DNA of 64,000 nt from Bradyrhizobium erythrophlei (lineage in GTDB: Bacteria > Pseudomonadota > Alphaproteobacteria > Rhizobiales > Xanthobacteraceae): positions 2,841,501 to 2,905,500 of the forward strand of contig FSRD01000001.1 of assembly GCA_900129675.1 (NCBI GenBank), in the 5' to 3' direction. Each line of letters starts with the position of its first letter. Within the stretch, counting starts at the first letter, position 1. Made by a program: the position numbers and the translations under genes. This document shows, piece by piece, positions 45,101 to 53,112 of this stretch. The notes below the pieces were generated by a model, which was not told the origin of the DNA, did no database searches, and was given only the letters and a program-made list of their open reading frames with translations.

Positions 45101-45287
45101 TGGCGCCAGCCAGCAGGCGCTCGGCACCGGCGTGATGGGCGGCATGATCACGGTGGTGATCCTGGCGCTATTGATGGTGCCAGTGTTTTTCGTCAGTGTG
45201 CAGCGGGTGCTGGCGGGGGATCGGGAGAAGGTGGAGCGGGCGGGGGAGGCGTATGGGCCGCCGGCGCCGGTACGGCCGATTCACTAA
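42132..45287 (+). CDS. RND efflux pump permease (AcrB/HAE1 family)
   Basis: 1051 residues, standard length. Start Phe-Phe-Ile-Asp-Arg-Pro-Ile-Phe-Ala-Trp-Val is the family signature. The proton-relay Asp-Asp pair appears in Gly-Ile-Leu-Val-Asp-Asp-Ala-Ile-Val-Val-Val-Glu-Asn, with twelve helices in two halves and two large periplasmic loops. The second half has Gly-Leu-Ala-Ala-Lys-Asp-Ala-Ile-Leu-Ile. The pump exports hydrophobic or amphiphilic compounds using the proton gradient. Co-transcribed with the adaptor. Confidence 0.95.
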   Translation: MPSFFIDRPIFAWVVALFICLIGAIAIPLLAVAQYPVIAPPSISIATSYPGASPENLYNSVTRLIEEELNGASGILNFESTSDSLGQVDIIANFKPGTDTGAASVEVQNRLKRVEARLPRAVIQQGILVEEASSAVLQIITLRSTDGSLDEIGLGDFMIRNVLGEIRRIPGVGRATLYSTERSLRIWIDPAKLVGYGLTADDVNKAITAQNAQVASGSIGAEPSTDTQKISAQVLVKGQLASPDEFGAIILRANPDGSTVRLRDVARIEIGGLSYQFGTRLNGQPSAGLSVLLSPTGNALATASAVEAKMKELSRFFPANIAYEIPYNITPVVKASIEKVLMTLVEAVVLVFIVMFLFLQNIRYTIVPTIVVPVALLGTCATLLLAGYSINMLTMFGMVLAVGILVDDAIVVVENVERIMAEEGLPPKDATRKAMSQITSAIIGITLVLIAVFVPMAFFPGSVGIIYRQFSVTMVAAIAFSALLAMSLTPALCATLLKPVTAGQGHARKGLFGRFNRMLDSSRDGYSRTVKGFLNRTGRLMLIYVALLIGLSWAFVRLPGGFLPVDDQGFITTDVQTPSDSSYGRTEAAVEKVEKYLKERAGVENVTFLTGFSFLGQGMNTAQAFISLKDWSDRPAKDSAAAIVDDINRDLASVRDAKVTALRPPPIDNLGNSSGFSFRLQDRGQKGYPALVAASDRLIAEANASPILQKVYVEGLPPAPQVNLVIDREKAGAFGVTFEDINNTISTNLGSNYINDFPNRGRMQRVIVQADRFSRMNAEDILNYNVKNSRGQLVPFSAFAAIEWSKGPTQIAGFNFYPAVRISGEARAGYTSGDAIAEMERLANKLPRGFGFEWTGQSLQEKLSVSQAPLLLGLSVLVVFLLLAALYESWTIPLAVLLTVPLGIFGAVVAATLRGLPNDVYFTVGLITIIGLAAKDAILIIEFARDLRAQGKPLVEATIEACSLRFRPILMTGLAFVCGVLPMVIATGAGGASQQALGTGVMGGMITVVILALLMVPVFFVSVQRVLAGDREKVERAGEAYGPPAPVRPIH

Positions 45288-45304
45288 CTCTACTGTTGCC
45301 GCAA

Positions 45305-45470
45305 ACTCGGTTCACCTCTCCCGCTTGCGGGACGCTTGCGGGGGAGGTCGCCACGCTCGAAGAGCGTGGCAGGTGGGGGAAATCTTTCCACTCGCGCCGG
45401 CGTTTGCTGAGGCACCCCCACCCCAACCCTCCCCCGCAAGCGGGAGAGGGGCGGACCGCCGTTGCCGCCC
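45305..45470. repeat. Intergenic repeat, 'CCTCTCCCGCTTGCGGGAG' family
   Basis: CACCTCTCCCGCTTGCGGGA, then GGTCGCCACGCTCGAAGAGCGTGG, and finally CCCCCGCAAGCGGGAGAGGGG inverted relative to the left end. A long fold-back structure between convergent genes; probably a shared transcription end. Confidence 0.8.
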
Positions 45471-46265
45471 TTACTTCCCCACCGCCTTCAAAATCTTCAC
45501 CAATTCCCCGTGCACGAACTCATTGCCGCAGATCACGTTCCCCGTCTTCAGCGGGTCGTCGCTGCCTTCGATGCCTGAGACCACGCCGCCGGCTTCGCGG
45601 ATCATGATCTGGCCGGCGGCCATGTCCCAGGGCTGCAAATTGCGTTCCCAATAGCCGTCGAGGCGGCCGGCGGCGACGAAGGCCATGTCGAGCGAGGCGG
45701 CGCCGAAGCGGCGGAAGCCTGCGACCTTGTTCTGGAGGACGGCCATTTCGCGGAGCGCCAGTTCGTGATCGCCGCGCCCGATATGCGGCAGGCCGCAGGC
45801 CACCACGCATTCGTCGAGCTTGCGGCGGCCGGCGACGCGCAGCCGCTGGTCGTTGAGGAACGCGCCCTTGCCGCGCTCGGCGATGTAGAGTTCGTCATTG
45901 GCGGGATTGTAGATCACGCCGGCGATGATGGTGCCCTCGCGCCGCAGACCGATCGAGATTGCAAATTGCGGAATGCCGTGCAGGAAATTGGTGGTGCCGT
46001 CCAGGGGATCGACGATCCAGGTGTGGCTCTTGTCGGCGCCTTCGCGATTGCCGCCTTCCTCGCCGATGAAGCCATAACCCGGCCGCGACTTGGCGAGATC
46101 CGCGTAGAGCATTTCCTCGGCGCGCTTGTCGGCGAGCGAGACGAAATTCGCCGGGCCCTTCAGCGACACCTGCAGATTCTCGATCTCGCCGAGGTCGCGA
46201 CTGAGGCTCCGGCCGGCGCGGCGCGCGGCCTTGACCATGACGTTGATGAGGGCGGAAGACAGCAT
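45471..46265 (-). CDS. suhB: Inositol monophosphatase family protein (SuhB-like)
   Basis: 264 residues. Metal-binding motifs: Gly-Glu-Glu-Gly near residue 68, Ile-Val-Asp-Pro-Leu-Asp-Gly-Thr-Thr-Asn-Phe near 84, and Pro-Trp-Asp-Met-Ala-Ala-Gly near 213. It hydrolyses inositol-1-phosphate or related sugar phosphates; in other proteobacteria SuhB also acts in rRNA antitermination. Lies downstream of the Sel1 gene on the same strand with an 89-base gap; either could have its own promoter. Confidence 0.92.
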   Translation of the reverse strand: MLSSALINVMVKAARRAGRSLSRDLGEIENLQVSLKGPANFVSLADKRAEEMLYADLAKSRPGYGFIGEEGGNREGADKSHTWIVDPLDGTTNFLHGIPQFAISIGLRREGTIIAGVIYNPANDELYIAERGKGAFLNDQRLRVAGRRKLDECVVACGLPHIGRGDHELALREMAVLQNKVAGFRRFGAASLDMAFVAAGRLDGYWERNLQPWDMAAGQIMIREAGGVVSGIEGSDDPLKTGNVICGNEFVHGELVKILKAVGK

Positions 46266-46354
46266 GTTCTGGGGCTTAAGGGGGTCGGAGACAGGCGGCT
46301 CGGTGCCGCCGGGGCTTGGACTGGGTGCCCTCTCGAAACGGCGCCGTCAAGGCG

Positions 46355-47431
46355 TCATTTGACGTCTTTGCCGATCCATTTGCGCGCAGCTTCCTCGGCC
46401 TTGGTGCGATCCTCGGCGCTGAGGTTCGCCAGCGCCTCGTCCAGCTCCAGGTCGCCTTTGCCGGCGGTTTTGGCGACGATGTGCCATTTCAGGCCCTCGA
46501 TCTTGTCCATTGGCGCGCCCTGTCCGCTCACCAGCACGCGGGCGAGGCGGTTTTGTGCGATCGGGCTGTTTTGCCGGGCTGCCTTGCGCAGCAGCGCGAC
46601 GCCGGCGGCCTGGTTCTTCGGTGTGCCGGTGCCGTTGTAGAGTGCAATGGCGTATTCGACCTCGGCATCGACATTGTCGGCGAGCGAGGCGGCCTGCAGC
46701 AGCCGCACCGCCTTGTCGATGTCCTTCGGGACTCCGGTGCCCTCCTTGTAGAAGGTCGCGAGCGCATATTGCGCCTCGGGACTGCCGGCGTCGGCGGCGA
46801 CGCGCAGCAGCTCGGCGGCGCGCTTGAGGTCCTGCGGCAGCGTCTGACCGTCGAGATAAAGCAGCGCGAGGTTATAAGCCGCCTTCGGGTTGCCGAGTTT
46901 TGCCGACGACGCCAGCAGCTTTACCGCTTCCTCGCGGTTGACCGGACCGCCGCGCCCCGCAAGCCGCATCATGGCCAGCGCGAACATGCCCTCGCGGTCG
47001 CCGCCGTCGGCGGCGCGCTGGTACCATTCAGCGGCTTTCGCATAGTCGCGCTTGACGCCGAGCGCGTTGGCGTAGAGCTCGCCCAGCATGGTCATCGCCT
47101 TCGGGTCACGCGCGTATTGCGCGCGCGTGGTCGCGAGATCGAACGTGGTCTTGTAGAGGCCGCGCTGATAGGCGCCGTAGACGGAATCGACATTGGGGTC
47201 GTCGAAGGTGGGTGTCGGCGTGGGGGTGGGGGTCGGCGTCGCCGCAGGTTTTGGCGTTGCCGCGGGTTTCTTGGCCACCGCCGCCGCTTTTGGCTTTGGT
47301 GTCTCTTTCCTGGCGGCCGGTTTGCCCGGCGGCGTTTGGGCTGCCGGCGGTGTCAGCTGGATTTGCGCCGAGGCACCGGCCACCAGCATCAGGCAACCCG
47401 CGAAGATCGATATGGGACGCAGGAGATTCAT
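46355..47431 (-). CDS. Exported Sel1/TPR repeat protein
   Basis: 358 residues from ATG 47431. Signal peptide 1-22 (Ala-Ser-Ala), then a Pro/Ala/Lys-rich linker with a run of Thr-Pro pairs (about 24-75), then six or more Sel1-like repeats (Ala-x-x-Trp-Tyr-Gln-Arg-Ala-Ala-Asp-Gly-Gly; Gly-Asn-Pro-Lys-Ala-Ala-Tyr-Asn-Leu-Ala-Leu-Leu-Tyr). Such proteins are periplasmic or envelope-located scaffolds. Nine bases downstream of the ThiE-like gene, so in the same transcript. The Thr-Pro run is low-complexity and may vary in length between strains. Confidence 0.85.
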   Translation of the reverse strand: MNLLRPISIFAGCLMLVAGASAQIQLTPPAAQTPPGKPAARKETPKPKAAAVAKKPAATPKPAATPTPTPTPTPTFDDPNVDSVYGAYQRGLYKTTFDLATTRAQYARDPKAMTMLGELYANALGVKRDYAKAAEWYQRAADGGDREGMFALAMMRLAGRGGPVNREEAVKLLASSAKLGNPKAAYNLALLYLDGQTLPQDLKRAAELLRVAADAGSPEAQYALATFYKEGTGVPKDIDKAVRLLQAASLADNVDAEVEYAIALYNGTGTPKNQAAGVALLRKAARQNSPIAQNRLARVLVSGQGAPMDKIEGLKWHIVAKTAGKGDLELDEALANLSAEDRTKAEEAARKWIGKDVK

Positions 47432-47439
47432 TTCCGGCG

Positions 47440-48090
47440 TTATCCCTGCTCCGCCCTGGTGTTTGCCGACGTCGCGGCGTACGCCTCCTGGATCACCTGC
47501 TCGACCTCGATCAGAGCCGCCTCGGCGCCGCGCGGATCGGCCCAGATGAAATCGCCGACCAGCACGAAGTCCGCTCCCGCGGCGGCGAATTCGCCGGCCT
47601 CTTCTCGCGAGGCGGCAAAGCCGACGCAGGGCGGCTCGAACAATTCGGCCCACCATTGCAGCCGTTCGGCGATCGCCTCCAGCGAGGGCCGCTGCCCGCG
47701 CGCGTCGGGTTCGCCAAACAGCACATAGTCCGCGCCGGCTTCGCCCGCAGCCATCGAATCGTGTCGCGTGGTGAGGCCGCCGACGCCGGCGATGCGGTCG
47801 GGCTTCAGCGACGGCAGCGCGTCTTCCATGGCGGCAATGCCGGTCAGATGCGCGCCGTCGGCGCCGGCCCGGGCCACCAGTTCGACGTGGCCATCGAGCA
47901 GCAGCGCCGCGCCGCCGTCCTGCACCACCGGCGCCAGCGCCTTGATGCGCGAGATCAGGGTGCGCTGGTCGGTCTGTTTCAGCCGCAGCAGCACGGCCGC
48001 GACATCGGCGGCGGCGAGCAGGCCGGGGAGAGCGGCCGCCAGCTGCGACGGATCGTCTATTTCGAGCGTTGCGAGATAGAGCCGCGGCAT
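47440..48090 (-). CDS. Thiamine-phosphate synthase-like (ThiE/TenI) protein
   Basis: 216 residues. TIM-barrel pattern of the ThiE/TenI family: Leu-Leu-Leu-Asp-Gly-His, Asp-Gly-Ala-His-Leu, Gly-Ala-Asp-Tyr-Val-Leu-Phe-Gly-Glu and Ala-Gly-Ala-Asp-Phe-Val-Leu-Val-Gly-Asp. Several ThiE phosphate-binding residues seem different from true ThiE, so it may be a TenI-type or divergent member. ATG 48090 lies before the end of neither neighbour; an in-frame start at 48156 would overlap the aldolase. It sits in an operon-like row with class I aldolase and the Sel1 gene. Confidence 0.7.
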   Translation of the reverse strand: MPRLYLATLEIDDPSQLAAALPGLLAAADVAAVLLRLKQTDQRTLISRIKALAPVVQDGGAALLLDGHVELVARAGADGAHLTGIAAMEDALPSLKPDRIAGVGGLTTRHDSMAAGEAGADYVLFGEPDARGQRPSLEAIAERLQWWAELFEPPCVGFAASREEAGEFAAAGADFVLVGDFIWADPRGAEAALIEVEQVIQEAYAATSANTRAEQG

Positions 48091-48122
48091 CGGGCGCGGC
48101 GGAACAGGTTTGGCGGCCAAGT

Positions 48123-49163
48123 CTATGCGACCTTCTTTTCCAGGCCGGTTTCCCACTCGCCCTTGCTTGCCAGCGCATTCATCCGCGCACGGTGGATAAA
48201 GGCGCGCTGGCCCGCGGCTGCATTCTCAGGCCTGCCCGACCACGCCTTTTGCGGCGCTGCCTGCAGCGCCCGGCCGTAGGAGAAGGTCAGCCGCCAAGGT
48301 AGGCCGCCGATCCGGTTCATGGCGTTGAGATGGGCGGTCGCTTCCTCGTCGGACTGTCCGCCGGACAAAAAGGCGATGCCGGGCACGGCGGCGGGAACGC
48401 ACGCCTTCAGCAGCCGGATGGTTTTCTCCGCGACCTCTTCGACGGTCGACGGCTTTGCGCTTTTCTTGCCCGCGATCGCCATGTTGGGCTTCAGGATCAT
48501 GCCCTCCAGTGCGACGCGCTGGACCCGCAACTCCTGGAACGTCTTGTTCAGCACGCGCTCGGTCACCTCAAAGCAGCGGTCGATGTCGTGATCGCCGTCC
48601 ATCAGCACTTCCGGCTCGACGATCGGCACGATCTGCGCGGCCTGGCACAATGCGGCGTAGCGGGCCAGCGCATGCGCGTTGACATGGATCGCGGTCATGG
48701 TGGGAATGTTCCGGCCGCCAGTGCCGGCGCCGATGTCGATCACCGCCCGCCATTTGGCGAACCGCGCGCCGCGCTCGTAATATCTCTTCAAACGCTCGGC
48801 GAGCTTGTCGAGGCCGGCGGTGATCAATTCGCCGGGGCAGTTCGGCAACGCCTGGGTTCCCTCATCGACCTTGATGCCGGGGATGGCGCCGGACTGCTCG
48901 ATCAGTCTGACCAGCGGCGTGCCGTCTTTGGCGTTCTGCCAGATGGTTTCATCATAGAGGATGACGCCCGAGATGTATTTGCTCATCGCCTCCTGGGAGC
49001 GGAACAGCATTTCCCGGTAATCGCGGCGCGTCTCCTCGGTCGATTCGACCCCGATGGCGTCAAAACGCTTCTTGATGGTGCCTGAGGATTCGTCGGCGGC
49101 GAGGATGCCCTTGCCCGGCGTGACCATGGCAAGCGCAACCTTGTTGAGGTCAGCGAGATTCAT
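48123..49163 (-). CDS. fbaB: Fructose-bisphosphate aldolase class I
   Basis: 346 residues. Class I features: Gly-Lys-Gly-Ile-Leu-Ala-Ala-Asp-Glu-Ser near the start, and the Schiff-base Lys in Gly-Met-Ile-Leu-Lys-Pro-Asn-Met. Ends Gly-Leu-Glu-Lys-Lys-Val-Ala. Cleaves fructose-1,6-bisphosphate to dihydroxyacetone phosphate and glyceraldehyde-3-phosphate without metal. Follows the class II aldolase gene by 275 bases that hold a degenerate repeat; possibly a separate transcript. Confidence 0.95.
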   Translation of the reverse strand: MNLADLNKVALAMVTPGKGILAADESSGTIKKRFDAIGVESTEETRRDYREMLFRSQEAMSKYISGVILYDETIWQNAKDGTPLVRLIEQSGAIPGIKVDEGTQALPNCPGELITAGLDKLAERLKRYYERGARFAKWRAVIDIGAGTGGRNIPTMTAIHVNAHALARYAALCQAAQIVPIVEPEVLMDGDHDIDRCFEVTERVLNKTFQELRVQRVALEGMILKPNMAIAGKKSAKPSTVEEVAEKTIRLLKACVPAAVPGIAFLSGGQSDEEATAHLNAMNRIGGLPWRLTFSYGRALQAAPQKAWSGRPENAAAGQRAFIHRARMNALASKGEWETGLEKKVA

Positions 49164-49212
49164 CGAACCGTCCTCCAGAAACGCAGCGTTGGTGGATCAG
49201 AACCCCAAATCT

Positions 49213-49290
49213 GCATTTTGCTTTGACGCGTTTTCTCGGCGCGAACCGGTAACCATCCCGCGATCCGGGTGCGGGACAGGCCTTCGCTTG
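49213..49290. repeat. Degenerate intergenic repeat
   Basis: Contains TTTGACGCGTTTTCTCGGCGCGAACCGGTAACC and TGCGGGACAGG. The first block recurs at 50565-50600 (TTTTGACGCGTTTTCTTGCCGCGAACCGGTG). Two near copies 1.35 kb apart on either side of the class II aldolase gene. Confidence 0.65.
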
Positions 49291-49438
49291 AAAACGCTTC
49301 CTGCCCTTGCAAGCCAAAATAGGCGGTTCTCGGGCAATTGCCTAGAAAACGTTCGTCGCGGCCGGCAGTTCGCCGCGGCGCAATGGCGCGGGGGCAGGCG
49401 ACCCCTGTGGTCACCTTCGGGTCAGGCAACCCTTGAGG

Positions 49439-50506
49439 TCAGGCAACCCTTGGGTCGAGTTCGCCCTTGCTGTAGCGCCTGGCCATCTCGGCCGTCGTCA
49501 GCACCTTCTTGATCTTGCCGGCTTGCCCCGCGGTGTTGAATTCCTGCAGCCGCTGCTTGCACAGCTTGGCCATCGCTTCCATCGCGGGTTTAAGATATTT
49601 GCGCGGGTCGAACTCTTCCGGATTGTCCTTCAGGACTTTGCGGATCTGCCCCGTCATCGCCATCCGGTTGTCGGTGTCGATGTTGATCTTGCGGACGCCG
49701 TTCTTGATGCCGCGTTGGATTTCGGAAACCGGCACGCCCCAGGTCGGCTTCATCTTGCCGCCATTGGCGTTGATGATCTCCTGCAGGTCCTGCGGCACCG
49801 ACGAGGAGCCGTGCATCACCAGATGCGTGTTCGGCAGCTTGCGGTGTATCTCCTCGATCACGTTCATGGCGAGGATATCGCCGTCCGGCTTGCGGGTGAA
49901 TTTGTAGGCGCCGTGCGAGGTGCCCATCGCGATCGCCAGCGCGTCGACCTTTGTCTCCCGGACGAATTTTACGGCTTCGTCGGGATTGGTCAGCAACTGG
50001 TCGTGGGACAATTTGCCTTCGGCGCCGTGGCCGTCTTCCTTGTCGCCCATGCCGGTCTCCAGCGAGCCGAGCACGCCGAGTTCGCCTTCCACTGAGATGC
50101 CGCCGAGATGGGCCATGTCAGTGACGGTCTTGGTGACGCCGACATTGTAGTTCCAGTCGGCCGGGCTCTTGCCGTCGGCCTTCAGCGAGCCGTCCATCAT
50201 CACCGAGGTGAAGCCGGCCTGGATCGCGGTCATGCAGGTGTCGGGCCCGTTGCCGTGGTCGAGGTGCACGCAGACCGGAATCTGCGGATAGATTTCGGTG
50301 ACCGCATCCATCATGTGCTTGAGCATGATGTCGTTGGCGTAGGAGCGCGCGCCGCGCGAGGCCTGGATGATGACGGGGGCGTCGAGCGAGGAGGCGGCGT
50401 CCATGATGGCGAGCGCCTGCTCCATATTGTTGATGTTGAAGGCCGGCACGCCGTAATCGTGCTCTGCCGCGTGGTCAAGCAACTGCCGCAACGTGATCCG
50501 AGCCAT
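49439..50506 (-). CDS. fba: Fructose-bisphosphate aldolase class II (CbbA type)
   Basis: 355 residues from ATG 50506 (GGGAG eight bases upstream; the frame is open to 50554). Zinc-ligand motifs: Val-Cys-Val-His-Leu-Asp-His-Gly and Glu-Gly-Glu-Leu-Gly, and Gly-Ser-Ser-Ser-Val-Pro. Length and the start Arg-Ile-Thr-Leu-Arg-Gln-Leu-Leu-Asp fit the Calvin-cycle type. Same reaction as the class I enzyme, but metal-dependent. Neighbours pgk, gap and tkt complete a triose/pentose block. Confidence 0.95.
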   Translation of the reverse strand: MARITLRQLLDHAAEHDYGVPAFNINNMEQALAIMDAASSLDAPVIIQASRGARSYANDIMLKHMMDAVTEIYPQIPVCVHLDHGNGPDTCMTAIQAGFTSVMMDGSLKADGKSPADWNYNVGVTKTVTDMAHLGGISVEGELGVLGSLETGMGDKEDGHGAEGKLSHDQLLTNPDEAVKFVRETKVDALAIAMGTSHGAYKFTRKPDGDILAMNVIEEIHRKLPNTHLVMHGSSSVPQDLQEIINANGGKMKPTWGVPVSEIQRGIKNGVRKINIDTDNRMAMTGQIRKVLKDNPEEFDPRKYLKPAMEAMAKLCKQRLQEFNTAGQAGKIKKVLTTAEMARRYSKGELDPRVA

Positions 50507-50564
50507 CCGAATTCTCCCTGTCTTTGCAGCGCCCTGGGCGCTCGATCTGGTCAAATCTCTTTGT

Positions 50565-50615
50565 TTTGACGCGTTTTCTTGCCGCGAACCGGTGCCTACT
50601 TCGCCTGAAAGCGCT
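50565..50615. repeat. Degenerate intergenic repeat, second copy
   Basis: TTTTGACGCGTTTTCTTGCCGCGAACCGG and CCTGAAAGCGCTCTGC; matches the copy at 49213-49290. It sits between pgk and the class II aldolase. Confidence 0.6.
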
Positions 50616-50618
50616 CTG

Positions 50619-51815
50619 CTAGCGTAATTTCAGAACTTCGACGCCGGGCAACGGTTTGCCTTCCATCCATTCAAGAAACGCACCACCTGCGGTCGAAACG
50701 TAGGAAAAATCGCCGGCCACGCCGGCCTGGTTCAGCGCCGCGACGGTGTCGCCGCCGCCGGCGACCGAAACCAGCTTCCTGGCCTTGGTCCGCTCGGCCG
50801 CATGCTTGGCCGCCACCACGGTGCCGCGGTCGAACGGGGTCATCTCGAACGCCCCGAGCGGGCCATTCCAGACCAGAGTCGCGGCGTCGTCGATCGCGGC
50901 GTGGATCCGCGCGATCGATTGCGGGCCGACATCGAGGATCATGCCGTCGGCCGGAATGGCGTCCAGCCCATAGGCGTGCGACGGCGAATTGGCCGCGAAA
51001 TGATAGGCGACCACGGCATCCACGGGCAGGATGATCGCGCAGTTCGCCGCCTCGGCCTTTTCCATGATCCGCAGCGCGGTGGCTGCGAGATCCTTCTCCG
51101 CCAGCGACTTACCGACGGCGACGCCCTGGGCATGCAGGAAGGTGTTGGCCATGCCGCCGCCGATCACCAGCGCGTCGACCTTGCTGACGAGGTTTTCCAA
51201 CAGATCGATTTTCGTGGAAACTTTTGCGCCGCCGATGATCGCGATCACCGGCTTGGTCGGCGCCTCCAGCGCTTTGCCAAGCGCATCGAGCTCGGCCTGC
51301 ATCGTGCGGCCGGCATAGGCCGGCAGTCGGTGGCCGAGCCCTTCGGTCGAGGCGTGGGCGCGGTGCGCCGCCGAGAACGCGTCGTTGACCCAGATGTCGC
51401 CAAGCTTTGCGAACTCGGCGACGAAGGCCGGATCGTTCTTTTCTTCCTCTTTGTGGAAGCGGGTGTTTTCGAGACAAAGGATGTCGCCATCCTTCATCGC
51501 ATCGACGGCCTTGGCGGCGGCTTCACCGACGCAATCGTCCGCGAAGGCGACCGGCTGCTTGATGACTTGTGAAAGCGCGTCAGCAACGGGCTTCAGTGAT
51601 TCCTTGGGATCGCGTCCCTTGGGCCGGCCGAAATGTGCCAGCAGGATGACCTTGCCGCCCTTGCCGGAGATTTCGGTGATGGTCGGCGCGACGCGTTCGA
51701 GTCTGGTGGCGTCGGTGACGCGGCCGTTCTCCATGGGAACGTTGAGGTCGACGCGCAGCAGCACGCGCTTGCCCTTTACGTCGACGTCATCGAGGGTGCG
51801 GAATGTTTTGGACAT
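50619..51815 (-). CDS. pgk: Phosphoglycerate kinase
   Basis: 398 residues from ATG 51815. Arg-Val-Asp-Leu-Asn-Val-Pro near residue 23, Leu-Ala-His-Phe-Gly-Arg-Pro-Lys-Gly, and the C-terminal Gly-Gly-Gly-Asp-Thr-Val-Ala-Ala nucleotide loop are present. Transfers phosphate from 1,3-bisphosphoglycerate to ADP in the cytoplasm. It lies downstream of gap on the same strand, with a 150-base repeat-bearing gap. Confidence 0.96.
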   Translation of the reverse strand: MSKTFRTLDDVDVKGKRVLLRVDLNVPMENGRVTDATRLERVAPTITEISGKGGKVILLAHFGRPKGRDPKESLKPVADALSQVIKQPVAFADDCVGEAAAKAVDAMKDGDILCLENTRFHKEEEKNDPAFVAEFAKLGDIWVNDAFSAAHRAHASTEGLGHRLPAYAGRTMQAELDALGKALEAPTKPVIAIIGGAKVSTKIDLLENLVSKVDALVIGGGMANTFLHAQGVAVGKSLAEKDLAATALRIMEKAEAANCAIILPVDAVVAYHFAANSPSHAYGLDAIPADGMILDVGPQSIARIHAAIDDAATLVWNGPLGAFEMTPFDRGTVVAAKHAAERTKARKLVSVAGGGDTVAALNQAGVAGDFSYVSTAGGAFLEWMEGKPLPGVEVLKLR

Positions 51816-51829
51816 TGATGGTCTCTTGT

Positions 51830-51958
51830 CCCGGGCGCGGCGCAGCGCGTAGCGGTGCGCTGTAGAACCGGGACCCATATTGTGTTGGCCGCGGCGTACA
51901 TGGGTCCCGGCTCTGCGGAGCAGCGTGAAGACACGCTGCACCGCGTCCGGGACACGAG
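51830..51958. repeat. Intergenic repeat, 'GTCCCGGACGCGGTGCAGCGT' family
   Basis: TCCCGGGCGCGGCGCAGCGC, then GGGACCCATATTGTGTTGGCCGCGGCGTACATGGGTCCC as a central fold, then the inverted right arm ACACGCTGCACCGCGTCCGGGACACG. Related to 8843 and 38105. It lies within the gap-pgk transcript. Confidence 0.85.
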
Positions 51959-51965
51959 ACTTGGC

Positions 51966-52973
51966 TTACAGCAGCTTCCCCATCGCCACGGCGGTGTCCG
52001 CCATGCGGTTGGAGAAACCCCATTCATTGTCGTACCAGGACAACACCCGCACCAGCGTGCCGTTCTGCACCTTGGTCTGGTCGACATGGTAGGTGGACGA
52101 GTGCGGATCGTGGTTGAAGTCGATCGAGACGTTGGGCGCGGTGGTGTAGCCCAGAATGCCCTTCAGCTCCTGCTCGGAGGCGCGCTTCATCGCCTCGTTG
52201 ATTTCCTTCACCTCGGTCGCGCGCTTGGCGACGATCTTGAGATCGACCACCGATACGTTCGGGGTCGGCACGCGGATCGCGACGCCATCGAGCTTGCCCT
52301 TCAATTCCGGCAGCACCAGGCCGATCGCCTTGGCGGCACCGGTCGAGGTCGGAATCATCGACATTGCAGCAGCCCGGCCGCGATACAGATCCTTGTGCAG
52401 GGTATCGAGCGTCGGCTGGTCGCCGGTATAGGCGTGGATCGTAGTCATGAAGCCGGTCTCGATGCCGACGGTGTCGTTCAGGACTTTTGCGATCGGCGCA
52501 AGGCAGTTGGTGGTGCAGGAGCCGTTGGAGACGACCAGATGATCCCTGGTCAGCTTGTCGTGGTTGACGCCATAGACGATGGTCGCGTCCGCATTGTCGG
52601 CGGGCGCCGAGACCAGGACGCGCTTGGCGCCGGCGGTCAGATGCGCGGAAGCCTTTTCCTTCGCGGTGAAGATGCCGGTGCATTCCAGCGCGATATCTAC
52701 GCCGAGGTCTTTCCAGGGCAGCGTCGCGGGATCGCGGTGCGCGGTGACCTTGATCTTGCCGTTGCCGAGGCTGATCGAGTCGCCCTCGACGGTCACGGTT
52801 CCCGGGAACCGGCCATGCACGGAATCGAAGCGCAGGAGATGGGCGTTGGTCTCGACCGGGCCGAGATCGTTGATGGCGACCACCTCGATATCCTTGCGGC
52901 CGGACTCGGCGATGGCACGCAGCACATTGCGGCCGATACGGCCAAACCCGTTGATCGCGACGCGGATTGCCAT
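51966..52973 (-). CDS. gap: Glyceraldehyde-3-phosphate dehydrogenase, type I
   Basis: 335 residues. NAD-binding start [12 protein letters not shown] and active-site Ser-Cys-Thr-Thr-Asn-Cys-Leu-Ala. The C-terminal Trp-Tyr-Asp-Asn-Glu-Trp-Gly-Phe-Ser is typical. Oxidises glyceraldehyde-3-phosphate to 1,3-bisphosphoglycerate. It lies between tkt and pgk, all on the minus strand. Confidence 0.96.
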   Translation of the reverse strand: MAIRVAINGFGRIGRNVLRAIAESGRKDIEVVAINDLGPVETNAHLLRFDSVHGRFPGTVTVEGDSISLGNGKIKVTAHRDPATLPWKDLGVDIALECTGIFTAKEKASAHLTAGAKRVLVSAPADNADATIVYGVNHDKLTRDHLVVSNGSCTTNCLAPIAKVLNDTVGIETGFMTTIHAYTGDQPTLDTLHKDLYRGRAAAMSMIPTSTGAAKAIGLVLPELKGKLDGVAIRVPTPNVSVVDLKIVAKRATEVKEINEAMKRASEQELKGILGYTTAPNVSIDFNHDPHSSTYHVDQTKVQNGTLVRVLSWYDNEWGFSNRMADTAVAMGKLL

Positions 52974-53112
52974 GCTCGTTTCTCCCTTAATAGCTAATAA
53001 TGACCCCGCGGAGGGGCTCTCCGGAGGTGCTGACGGCGGATCGCCCGGTTCGGCCGGGCGAGAACGGACAAGATGGAAATTAACTAGTCCTTTTTCCGGG
53101 CAAGCTCAACCA

